Shown piece by piece: positions 1-6,603 of a DNA stretch of 8,511 nt. The notes under the pieces are model-generated. The model did no database searches, had not been told where the DNA came from, and saw only the letters and a program-made list of their open reading frames with translations. The position numbers and the translations under genes are program-made. Position 1 is the stretch's first letter, and each line of letters starts with the position of its first letter. The stretch is from Planctomycetaceae bacterium (GTDB lineage: Bacteria > Planctomycetota > Planctomycetia > Pirellulales > Thermoguttaceae), in NCBI GenBank assembly GCA_031287585.1, contig JAITST010000061.1:1-8511 (forward strand), read 5' to 3'.

Positions 1-81
1 ATTTTTTGTGCCATTTAGTTAAAAACAAAATCCCCCACTAAAGTTTACACAGCCGTTCGATATCATCTCTCTTTTTTGCCC

Positions 82-110
82 TTGACAATTCTGTGAAACT
101 TTGGTACACC
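82..110 (+). promoter_or_regulatory. Candidate sigma70-type promoter for the decayed methyltransferase gene
   Basis: A perfect -35 box TTGACA (82-87) is followed after 17 bp by TACACC (105-110), a poor -10 match with 3 of 6 bases. It lies about 80 bp upstream of the methyltransferase remnant's start codon. The -35 and spacing are convincing and the -10 is weak, so the promoter may itself be decaying. Confidence 0.4.
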
Positions 111-190
111 CTCGACTCGTGTCCAGTATTGTGCCTGGAATTTTATTAAATAGTTTTTTTACACATCAAAAACCAAGCAAGGAGAAAATT

Positions 191-749
191 ATGTGTTGTT
201 ACAGTGAAGGTATTATCCAAATAGCCCCCCTCCCCCCCATCTTAACACGACTGACGATCAGAATGTACGTTTTTACGAACAAATTCATATCGAGAATCCT
301 GATTACGGGACAACTTCATTACGGTGGTTGCCGCTTGTTCAGTACTATGTTGATGGTTTGAAACCTGATAGTATTCTTGATTTCGGTTGCGGAAAAAGTT
401 TACTTGTTGAACACATCAAAAGCGATCAAAGAATAAATAGATTCCGTTATGACCCTGCTATACCTGATGTCGTCCGGCTTGGGCTGTTTTGCCAGATGGA
501 ACCAACGCCCATTGTACAGTACACCCGTCGGATTGGTGGGAACAAAAACTAAAATCACATTTCAAGTATCTTGAAGTTGTTGACTGTTTAACTTCCAAAA
601 CGGCGATCTTCGTGACTTGGAAAAGTCAAAAACCTTATTTGGTCAGATTCAAAACCATCAAGAAAATCTGTTATCGTTTGGTAAGTGTGTTATGTCTTTT
701 TGTTCCTATGAAGTCATGGAGAAAGTTGATTCGGGATTCATGTCGTTAA
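191..749 (+). pseudogene. Decayed SAM-dependent methyltransferase gene (frame break plus internal deletion)
   Basis: This is the remains of a class I SAM-dependent methyltransferase of the kind often found among cell-surface polysaccharide genes. The start is ATG 191, behind a strong Shine-Dalgarno AAGGAG (179-184). The opening frame runs into a C6-T-C7 tract (225-238). Beyond it, family-like sequence continues in a different frame: FYEQIHIENPDYGT, then the SAM-binding motif I ILDFGCGKSLLVEHI (about 373-417), then YDPAIPD ending near 468. The next family-like segment, CRPAWAVLPDGTNAH followed by HPSDWW, begins at 468 in a third frame and runs to the stop at 747-749. The middle of the fold between DPAIP and CRPA, which would hold the acidic and EH-type motifs, is missing. 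One extra C in the tract would restore the first junction but not the second. The C-terminus (VPMKSWRKLIR) resembles basic tails seen in glycan-modifying proteins. It is almost certainly non-functional. Family assignment is from motif recognition. Confidence 0.75.
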
Positions 750-831
750 AAAATTACCTTTTAACACAAAACTAACCCCAACCTTTTTTGGACCCCCTAC
801 CCTTTCACTTTTGGCATCTTCTAAAAACCTA

Positions 832-860
832 TTGACTCAAAACAGCAAACCCCGTAAAAT
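832..860 (+). promoter_or_regulatory. Strong sigma70-type promoter upstream of the small exported protein gene
   Basis: TTGACT (832-837), a 17 bp spacer, then TAAAAT (855-860): each box matches consensus at 5 of 6 positions with ideal spacing. Transcription would start near 867, giving a 5' leader of about 170 nt before ATG 1038 if no other gene intervenes. Confidence 0.55.
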
Positions 861-932
861 TAGAGACTTGTTAAACGAAATGATAGAGTTTTTAGAAGTT
901 GCCTTTTTGCAAAAAAAATTTTCGTCCCCCTA

Positions 933-960
933 CTTGTGTAATTTGAAAAAAACGTATAAA
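933..960 (+). promoter_or_regulatory. Second, weaker promoter candidate for the small exported protein gene
   Basis: CTTGTG (933-938), a 16 bp spacer, then TATAAA (955-960). The -10 is good and the -35 is weak. Transcription from here would start near 967 and give a leader of about 70 nt. It could act with, or instead of, the promoter at 832-860. Confidence 0.3.
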
Positions 961-1037
961 CTATTACCAAATGCTAGTGGCGCAGGGCTACACAGCAAAA
1001 ATTTTAGTTAAATCTTTTCAAAAAGGACTATGTTACC

Positions 1038-1421
1038 ATGAAAAAATTATGTCTGTCTATTCTTTTCGTCGTTGCTTCGTTTTCTGTTTCGTTCGCACAA
1101 GATGGCGAACGTATCAAACTGGAAAAGGAAGAAATTGACCGTCCTGTCAACAACCAGGTCGAGGTCAAAAAATTTAGAAAGGCGTTGCCTGCTGGTTACA
1201 AGAGTATTACCAAGCCAGAACAGCAAACGCAGATTTACAAAATCCAGGAAGATTACCACAGTGTCATCAAATTACTCCAAGCACGTATCGACGCACTTGA
1301 AAGTGAACGTGACAAGGCAATCGAAGCAGTTCTAACTCCTACACAAAAGGACGAACTCGACAAGGCACGAGAAAAAAACAAAGCATCACGTGCCAAGCCC
1401 AAAGATGTCGAAGAAGAATAA
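1038..1421 (+). CDS. Small exported helical protein of unknown function, LTxxQ-like
   Basis: A 127-residue protein with a clear Sec signal peptide: MKK, a hydrophobic core, and likely cleavage after SVSFA (residue 20). The mature part is charged and mostly helical. LPAGYKSITKPEQQTQIYKIQ (50-70) leads into a heptad-like helix rich in L, I, E and K (about 65-95), then VLTPTQKDEL (98-107), then a lysine- and glutamate-rich tail ending VEEE. The pattern of a signal peptide, helix pair and LTPxQ resembles small secreted proteins common in planctomycetes and recalls the LTxxQ motif of Spy/CpxP periplasmic proteins. Similarity to the latter is limited to the motif, so a chaperone role is only a guess. 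ATG 1038 is chosen because AAGGA (1023-1027) lies 10 nt upstream and the signal peptide begins there. It has its own promoters and terminator, so it is probably a single-gene unit. Confidence 0.85.
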   Translation: MKKLCLSILFVVASFSVSFAQDGERIKLEKEEIDRPVNNQVEVKKFRKALPAGYKSITKPEQQTQIYKIQEDYHSVIKLLQARIDALESERDKAIEAVLTPTQKDELDKAREKNKASRAKPKDVEEE

Positions 1422-1451
1422 TCTTTCTTACAATAGTCCAACGGCAAAATG

Positions 1452-1497
1452 AACGCGACATTGCGACAGAGTAATTATTAGCGGTGTCGCGTTTTTC
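1452..1497 (+). terminator. Rho-independent terminator of the small exported protein gene
   Basis: AACGCGACATTGC (1452-1464) pairs with GCGGTGTCGCGTT (1481-1493) over 13 bp, with two G-U wobbles and a 16-nt loop. The stem is followed at once by a T-rich tract (1492-1505). It sits 30 bp after the stop at 1421 and separates that gene from the GH2 gene. Confidence 0.8.
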
Positions 1498-1536
1498 ATT
1501 TTCATTAAACCATTTATATTTATAAGTACACTATCA

Positions 1537-4068
1537 ATGACAAAATACATTATCCCTTCGCTTTTAGTTATATGTTTGGCTTTACAGACTGCCGCTCTAT
1601 CACAAACTTTGCGTTCTGATGTTTTGTTAGAACGTGACTGGAAATTTTCTAAAGGTGACTTCGATAACGCTATGAACACGGACTTCGACGATGCTGTTTG
1701 GGAATCGGTTGTGATTCCGCACGACTGGGCTATTTATGGTCCGTTTGATATGTCAACAGATGAGCAGAATGTCGCTATCGAACAGAACCTTGAAACTAAA
1801 CCTAGCGTTAAGACCGGACGTACTGGCGGGTTGCCGTTTGTCGGGATTGGTTGGTATCGGACAACATTTAATGTACCAAACTTCGCGAAGGGAATGCGGC
1901 GGGTTTCACTTGTATTCGACGGTGCGATGAGCGAGGCGAAAGTTTTTGTAAACGGTAAAGAAGCGGGTTTTTGGGCTTACGGTTACAACTCATTCCATCT
2001 TGACGTTACCGATTTTATCAACGAAGACGGTAAGGACAACACTCTCGCGGTTCGTCTTGAAAACTTGGCTGGCTCGTCGCGTTGGTATCCGGGTGCCGGA
2101 TTGTATCGTAACGTTCATCTTGTCACTACCAGCGAGATTCACGTGCCAGTTTGGGGAACTTACGTCACTACGCCATTTGTGTCGAAAGAATATGCGTCGG
2201 TTTGTTTGAAAGTGAACGTGAAGAATGTCGCGGTTGACGAAACTGTTTGTCTCGTTACAAAAATCGTTACCGTTGATAACACAACAACAAAGCCAACGGA
2301 TAACGTTGTTGCCGAGCGAACTAACTTTCGTTATCGCTATCAGTTTGACGAACCGTTTGAACAGAATTTTATCGTCAACTCGCCGAAACTCTGGTCACCC
2401 GAAACGCCTAATCTTTACTGTGCGATAACGCAAGTGTTCGTCAAAGAGCAGTTAGTTGACGAGTACACAACTCGATTTGGTATTCGCGACATCAAGTACA
2501 TCGCCGACAAAGGGTTCTTCCTCAACGGTGAATCACGCAAGTTCAAAGGCGTTTGTAATCATCACGACCTTGGTGCTCTCGGTTCCGCGATTAACGAATC
2601 CGCGTTGCGTCGCCAACTTACGCTGCTCAAAGAGATGGGTTGTGACGCAATTCGGACATCGCATAATATGCCCGCACCGGAACTTGTTCAACTTTGCGAC
2701 GAGATGGGGTTGATGATGATGGTCGAAAGTTTCGACGAGTGGGACAGGGCAAAGTGCCGTAATGGATATAATCGTTACTTCAACGAGTGGGCTGAAAAAG
2801 ATATGGTCAATATGATTCACCATTACCGCAACAACCCATGCGTCGTTATGTGGAGTATCGGTAACGAAGTTCCAACGCAGTACAACAAAGACGGCAGCGG
2901 TTATAAAGTTGCGTTGTTCCTACAAAATATATGTCATCGTGAAGACCCGACGCGGCCTGTAACAAGCGGGCTTGACGGTGTTGCATACGATATCAAAACC
3001 GGATTCGCGGCAGTATTAGACATACCGGGTTTGAACTACCGAACAGCGGTTTACGAAGAGTCGTACAAGATGTTGCCGCATAATTTGATTCTCGGAGCGG
3101 AGACGGCATCGACGATTAGTTCACGCGGTGTGTACAAGTTTCCGGTTGAACTGAAAGCGGCGGCGAGTAACAAAGGGCATTACGCGGATTTTCAATGTTC
3201 GTCGTATGATGTTGAAGTTTGTTCGTGGTCAAACGTGCCGGAAGTTGACTTTGCACTCGCGGACGATTTTCACTGGGAAATCGGGCAGTTCGTTTGGACG
3301 GGATTCGACTATCTCGGTGAGCCAACTCCTTATGATGCCGCCGATACACCGAATCACAGTTCGATGTTTGGTATCATTGACATTGCATTCATTCCGAAAG
3401 ACCGTTACTACTTATACCGGAGCGTTTGGAATACAGAATCGGACACGTTGCATATCGTTCCGCATTGGACGTGGAAGGGGCGCGAGGGCGAGGTGACACC
3501 GGTTTATGTTTACACAAATTATCCGTCGGCGGAGTTGTTCATCAACGGGAAAAGTCAAGGGCGGCGGACGAAAGCAAAGCAGTCTGAGTTTAGTTACAAG
3601 GATACGGCGAATGTGCTAAAACGGTATCGGCTGATGTGGAACGAGACGAAGTACGAGCCGGGCGAGTTGCGTGTAGTTGCATACGACGCGAACGGAAAAG
3701 CGGCGGCAGAGAAAACGCTGAAAACGGCAGGCGAACCAGCGCGGGTGGAACTTGTACCGGACAGAGGCGAGTATATTTGTAACGGGAAAGATTTAGCGTA
3801 TGTCAACGTACGGGTAGTTGATAAGGACGGTAATTTATGTCCGCTTGACCAACGGTTGATAGAGTTTGATGTAAGCGGCGAGGGTAAATTCCGTGCGGCA
3901 GCAAACGGAGACCCGACATCGTTAGAACAATTTCACCTACCCAAAATGCACGTGTTCTACGGTCAGTTGACGGCAATAGTTCAAACGAGTGACAAAGCGG
4001 GGAATATAAAAGTGAAAGCAAAAGCGGAAGGATTGGAGACCGGTGAAATTGAATTACGGTCGAAGTAA
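1537..4068 (+). CDS. Exported glycoside hydrolase family 2 enzyme, beta-galactosidase-like
   Basis: An 843-residue retaining beta-glycosidase, probably hydrolysing terminal beta-galactosides outside the cytoplasm. The N-terminus is a Sec signal peptide (cleavage likely after TAALS, residue 22). Domains in order: a jelly-roll sugar-binding domain (about 30-205, with RDWKFSKGD, IPHDW, GIGWYRTTF and SSRWYPGAGLYRNV); an Ig-like beta-sandwich (about 206-320); a TIM barrel (about 325-620, with FKGVCNHHDLGALG, IRTSHNMPAPE and WTGFDYLGEPTPY); a DUF4982-like domain (about 655-725, VYTNYPSAELFINGKSQG); and a C-terminal Ig-like module (about 733-843). The acid/base is E444 in WSIGNE and the probable nucleophile is E522 in ILGAETAS. 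This is the layout of Bacteroidetes and planctomycete exported GH2 beta-galactosidases. Substrate is inferred from family and from the galT neighbour; other GH2 activities are possible. ATG 1537 is chosen for the signal peptide, although no Shine-Dalgarno is visible. No defects were seen. Confidence 0.92.
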   Translation: MTKYIIPSLLVICLALQTAALSQTLRSDVLLERDWKFSKGDFDNAMNTDFDDAVWESVVIPHDWAIYGPFDMSTDEQNVAIEQNLETKPSVKTGRTGGLPFVGIGWYRTTFNVPNFAKGMRRVSLVFDGAMSEAKVFVNGKEAGFWAYGYNSFHLDVTDFINEDGKDNTLAVRLENLAGSSRWYPGAGLYRNVHLVTTSEIHVPVWGTYVTTPFVSKEYASVCLKVNVKNVAVDETVCLVTKIVTVDNTTTKPTDNVVAERTNFRYRYQFDEPFEQNFIVNSPKLWSPETPNLYCAITQVFVKEQLVDEYTTRFGIRDIKYIADKGFFLNGESRKFKGVCNHHDLGALGSAINESALRRQLTLLKEMGCDAIRTSHNMPAPELVQLCDEMGLMMMVESFDEWDRAKCRNGYNRYFNEWAEKDMVNMIHHYRNNPCVVMWSIGNEVPTQYNKDGSGYKVALFLQNICHREDPTRPVTSGLDGVAYDIKTGFAAVLDIPGLNYRTAVYEESYKMLPHNLILGAETASTISSRGVYKFPVELKAAASNKGHYADFQCSSYDVEVCSWSNVPEVDFALADDFHWEIGQFVWTGFDYLGEPTPYDAADTPNHSSMFGIIDIAFIPKDRYYLYRSVWNTESDTLHIVPHWTWKGREGEVTPVYVYTNYPSAELFINGKSQGRRTKAKQSEFSYKDTANVLKRYRLMWNETKYEPGELRVVAYDANGKAAAEKTLKTAGEPARVELVPDRGEYICNGKDLAYVNVRVVDKDGNLCPLDQRLIEFDVSGEGKFRAAANGDPTSLEQFHLPKMHVFYGQLTAIVQTSDKAGNIKVKAKAEGLETGEIELRSK

Positions 4069-4083
4069 CGTACCGGTGTACTC

Positions 4084-4111
4084 TTGAATAAAATTCGATT
4101 TATGATAGAAT
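4084..4111 (+). promoter_or_regulatory. Promoter of galT
   Basis: TTGAAT (4084-4089), a 16 bp spacer, then TAGAAT (4106-4111), placed in the 138 bp gap after the GH2 gene. The -10 is identical to that of the rpmB promoter. Transcription would start near 4118, about 90 nt before the galT ATG. It indicates galT can be expressed independently of the GH2 gene. Confidence 0.6.
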
Positions 4112-4173
4112 CAGACAATCGTTTGTGGTTATGAGACAACCTCCGTTTTACTCAATCATCAAATTAATTTGCG

Positions 4174-4203
4174 ATGCCAGCAAAGACAGAAAATTGGGAA
4201 TAA
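4174..4203 (+). other. Possible nine-codon leader peptide before galT
   Basis: ATG 4174 opens MPAKTENWE and stops at 4201-4203, three bases before the galT start and in the same frame. No Shine-Dalgarno precedes it. It could be a coupling or leader ORF, but chance is equally likely. Confidence 0.2.
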
Positions 4204-4206
4204 CTT

Positions 4207-5346
4207 ATGCCGCAGTATCGTAGAGACCCGTTGACCGGACGTTGGGTGATTGTTGCTGAAGAGCGAGCATTGCGTCCGCATCAGTTTGAGTTCGAGACTA
4301 ACGGCGGTGACTCGCCGAAGAGTTATTGTCCGTTTTGTCCGGGCAACGAGAAACTGACACCAGACGAAATTGATGTAATCCGTCCGGCTGGTTCGCCGCC
4401 GAACGGTAGCGGGTGGAAGGTGCGGGTTGTAAGTAACCAGTATCCTGCTGTTGTTGCCAACGACGATTTCCCGACTCAGCAAGCGTTTCAGCAACGTTAC
4501 GGCGACATACTTGATGTTGACACGCCGCTGTCAGTACTCGGCGACCCGTTTTATCAACCGATGCCCGGTGTTGGAACGCACGAAGTCATTATTGACACTC
4601 CGCGTCACATCCGTTGCATATCAGAATTGACGGAGCCAGAGGTCATCGACCTGTTCCGCATATACAAACGCCGTTTGAACAAACTATCGCAAAAAAAACA
4701 ATACGCATCGGCGATGATATTCAAAAACGTCGGAGTTGACGCTGGCGCGTCGATTCCGCACTTACACAGCCAACTGCTATCAATGCCGCTCGTCGCCCCA
4801 CCGATACAACGCGAGTTACACCGCGCAATCGCATACCGCCGCGAGACTACCCGTTGTTACTGGTGTGAACATATTCAGTTGGAAATCAAAAACGCCGCAA
4901 GAATCATCGAACAAACCGATAACTTCGTGTCGCTCTGCCCGTATGTGAGCCGTTTCCCGTGTGAAGTTGCGATATTCCCGACACAACACGAGTCGCACTT
5001 TGAGCGTGCCGCCGAATCACACTTGCAAGAATTAGCGTTGCTGGTACGGAAAACGATAATCCTATTATGTAAAGCGGTAACGTGGCGAAAATCACCGCTG
5101 GCATACAACGTAATCCTGAAATCAGGTCCGTTCGTCTATCAGTGTCCGTTGGACATCCGCGATATGCACGACTTCGCCGCCGCATGGCTTGACAAAATAG
5201 ATTACTCGTTTGAAAATGTTTACCACTACCATGTATCAATCCTGCCAAGTCTAGCCAAATCCGCCGGATTTGAATGGGGTTGCGGACTACATATAAACCC
5301 AGTCTCACCAGAATCAGCAGCAGTACTACTACGCGGGAAGATGTAA
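4207..5346 (+). CDS. galT: GalT-type galactose-1-phosphate uridylyltransferase
   Basis: A 379-residue member of the HIT-superfamily GalT family. It would exchange UMP between UDP-glucose and galactose-1-phosphate in the cytoplasmic Leloir pathway. The start MPQYRRDPLTGRWVIVAEER is the family's RxDPLTGxWV opening. YCPFCPGNE carries a CxxC zinc pair (C41, C44). GTHEVIIDTPRH matches the substrate-binding strand. GASIPHLHSQ carries the catalytic HxHxQ (H185, H187, Q189), with H187 at the position of the uridylylated histidine and H185 as a likely zinc ligand. CYWC (in the second HIT-like half), NFVSLCPYVSRFPCEVAIFP, YNVILKSGPF and YHVSILP complete the fold. GASIPHLHSQ replaces the GASxxHPHxQ of classical GalT, as in many bacterial and archaeal homologues, so a related hexose-1-phosphate nucleotidyltransferase is possible. 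Placement after an exported beta-galactosidase supports a galactose role. ATG 4207 is preceded by a weak GGGAA (4196-4200). Confidence 0.88.
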   Translation: MPQYRRDPLTGRWVIVAEERALRPHQFEFETNGGDSPKSYCPFCPGNEKLTPDEIDVIRPAGSPPNGSGWKVRVVSNQYPAVVANDDFPTQQAFQQRYGDILDVDTPLSVLGDPFYQPMPGVGTHEVIIDTPRHIRCISELTEPEVIDLFRIYKRRLNKLSQKKQYASAMIFKNVGVDAGASIPHLHSQLLSMPLVAPPIQRELHRAIAYRRETTRCYWCEHIQLEIKNAARIIEQTDNFVSLCPYVSRFPCEVAIFPTQHESHFERAAESHLQELALLVRKTIILLCKAVTWRKSPLAYNVILKSGPFVYQCPLDIRDMHDFAAAWLDKIDYSFENVYHYHVSILPSLAKSAGFEWGCGLHINPVSPESAAVLLRGKM

Positions 5347-5374
5347 CCTACAAAATAAAACCATAAGTCTATCA

Positions 5375-5496
5375 CCGTTGCTTAGTATCCGTCAAAGAAT
5401 AACTCGTCCAGCATATTCTTAAATAGACGGAAAAATCCGCCATTTATTGCTCTGTCAAGAGCGTTTTATTGTTTTACGGATACTTAAAACCAACGG
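5375..5496. repeat. Long-range inverted repeat enclosing small hairpins; candidate structured RNA or MITE-like element
   Basis: The left arm has CCGTTG (5375-5380) and AGTATCCGT (5384-5392). They pair perfectly with CAACGG (5491-5496) and ACGGATACT (5476-5484), giving 6 bp and 9 bp helices around a small internal loop. Three hairpins lie inside: AAGAATA (5395-5401) with TATTCTT (5414-5420); CGGA with TCCG around AAAA (5428-5439); and GCTCT with AGAGC around GTCA (5449-5462). Together they could form a multi-branch fold. The element may be a transcribed structured RNA, a decayed inverted-repeat element, or partly coincidental. Confidence 0.45.
5449..5475 (+). terminator. Probable terminator of galT
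   Basis: GCTCT-GTCA-AGAGC (5449-5462) is a perfect 5 bp stem with a tetraloop. It is followed by a T-rich run (5463-5475) broken by single A and G bases. It lies about 100 bp after the galT stop, inside the larger inverted repeat. The short stem makes it a modest terminator. Confidence 0.4.
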
Positions 5497-5516
5497 CAAT
5501 GTAACCGTTCATATTA

Positions 5517-5535
5517 CCGTCGGCTAAGCTGACGG
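5517..5535 (+). repeat. Compact palindromic hairpin upstream of the TIM-barrel gene
   Basis: CCGTCGG (5517-5523) pairs with CTGACGG (5529-5535), 7 bp with one G-U, around loop CTAAG. It sits 32 bp before ATG 5568. It resembles the GC-rich intergenic palindromes seen in many planctomycete genomes; an operator or mRNA leader hairpin is also possible. No clear U-run follows, so termination is unlikely. Confidence 0.45.
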
Positions 5536-5567
5536 GGTTTGTGTTCACTTAATCCTACATTAAAACT

Positions 5568-6485
5568 ATGTCCACATTCACACGTCGTTCGTTTTTACTT
5601 ACAACATCCCTCGTGGCAGTAACACCGCTGCTCGCCACCCCTGTCACGTCCGAAACTACATTCCGTTTCTGCCTCAACGCCGGTACGTTGCGCGGGTTCA
5701 ACTTGGACGTAGTTGAAGAAATCAACGTCGCTGCGAAGGCAAGTTATACCGGTATCGAACTCTGGGTAGACCGTCTTAACGATTACGTCAAACGTGGTGG
5801 TTCGCTCACTGACTTGAAGAAACGGCTGGGCGATAACGGTTTGAATTTTGAGAACGCGATGGCATTTTTCGCGTGGGTAGTGAATGACGACGCGAAACGC
5901 AATAACGGTATCGAACAGATGAAACGCGAGATGACGATGGTTCGTGAACTAGGTTGCACACGAATAGCCGCAACCGCGTCCGGTGCGACAAACGAACGTC
6001 TCGACAATTTCACGGTTCTGGGTGAACGTTACCGAACAATCCTACAAATCGGCGAGTCAATGGAAGTGATACCGCAACTAGAAATCTGGGGCGGCTCGAA
6101 AACGCTAACAACATTGTCAGACGCGGTAGCAATAGCAACCGCTGCTGGACATCCGCAAGCCGCGCTGTTGCTGGACGCATACCACCTCTACAAAGGCGGC
6201 AGTCCATTCGACGGCTTACGATTACTAAACGGTAAAGCATTAAACGTATTCCACGTAAACGACTACCCATCAAACCCGCCGCGTGAAACAATACAAGACA
6301 AACACAGGGTGTATCCTGGAGACGGCATCTGCCCGCTAAAAAAAATCATAAAGACGCTAAACGAAATTGGATTCACCGGCGCGTTATCGTTTGAAATTTT
6401 CAACGAAGAATACATAGCAAACGACACACCAGTCGGAGTAGCAACAAAAGGTTTGGAAGCAATGAAGAAAATAGTACAAACGTAA
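5568..6485 (+). CDS. Tat-exported sugar phosphate isomerase/epimerase-like TIM barrel (AP endonuclease 2 superfamily)
   Basis: A 305-residue protein of the xylose isomerase-like TIM-barrel family (PF01261), which includes hydroxypyruvate isomerase, IolE/IolI and sugar epimerases. The N-terminus has a twin-arginine signal: TRRSFLLTTSLVA followed by a hydrophobic stretch, with cleavage likely around residue 28. The protein would thus fold with its metal in the cytoplasm and act outside it, as many planctomycete paralogues appear to. The likely divalent-metal ligands are visible: E172 (LEIWGG), D203 (LLLDAYHLYKGG, with H206), H229 (VFHVND) and E276 (LSFEIFNEEY). The segment DKHRVYPGDG is the conserved substrate-loop RxxPGxG-type motif. 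Length is normal for the family. ATG 5568 is chosen for the Tat signal; no Shine-Dalgarno is visible. It lies 221 bp after galT on the same strand. The substrate cannot be read from sequence, and a role with GH2-released sugars is only inference. Confidence 0.85.
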   Translation: MSTFTRRSFLLTTSLVAVTPLLATPVTSETTFRFCLNAGTLRGFNLDVVEEINVAAKASYTGIELWVDRLNDYVKRGGSLTDLKKRLGDNGLNFENAMAFFAWVVNDDAKRNNGIEQMKREMTMVRELGCTRIAATASGATNERLDNFTVLGERYRTILQIGESMEVIPQLEIWGGSKTLTTLSDAVAIATAAGHPQAALLLDAYHLYKGGSPFDGLRLLNGKALNVFHVNDYPSNPPRETIQDKHRVYPGDGICPLKKIIKTLNEIGFTGALSFEIFNEEYIANDTPVGVATKGLEAMKKIVQT

Positions 6486-6498
6486 AGTCGTCAGCATA

Positions 6499-6525
6499 TT
6501 GAATCTGATGGTACTTGTCTATAAT
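6499..6525 (+). promoter_or_regulatory. Orphan promoter-like sequence between convergent genes
   Basis: TTGAAT (6499-6504) and a perfect TATAAT (6520-6525) are separated by 15 bp, which is short. No plus-strand gene follows. A transcript from here would run antisense into the 3' end of accA, or form a short RNA. The AT-rich context makes chance plausible. Confidence 0.25.
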
Positions 6526-6603
6526 AGTGATGCTTATATTACGGAATATGCCGTTTACAGCGTTAGATTGTTTGCGTCCACCGATGTAATACCACTTTTA
6601 TTG

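Larger units (their letters stand above)
750..1037. other. Non-coding AT-rich stretch with C-tracts between the methyltransferase remnant and the small exported gene
   Basis: No convincing gene is visible in these 288 bp. A 66-codon open frame (811-1011, TTG start) has no ribosome binding site, is dominated by K, N, L and S codons from A/T runs, and overlaps a strong promoter inside itself, so I do not call it. The stretch repeats the 8-mer CCCCCTAC (793-800 and 925-932). It carries two promoter candidates that could drive the downstream small exported protein gene. Confidence 0.5.

Noticed and set aside
101..361. An 86-codon plus-strand open frame
   Set aside because: It starts at TTG without a ribosome binding site and reads through the methyltransferase remnant mostly in the wrong frame; only the part from ATG 191 to the C-tract is used in the remnant.
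811..1011. A 66-codon plus-strand open frame
   Set aside because: TTG start, no Shine-Dalgarno, biased composition from A/T runs, and a strong promoter lies inside it.
4159..4494. A 111-codon minus-strand open frame across the galT start
   Set aside because: It overlaps the galT promoter region and coding start; the arginine-rich translation is typical of antisense shadow.
4904..5308. A 134-codon minus-strand open frame inside galT
   Set aside because: It is the antisense shadow of a clearly conserved galT and shows no domain features.
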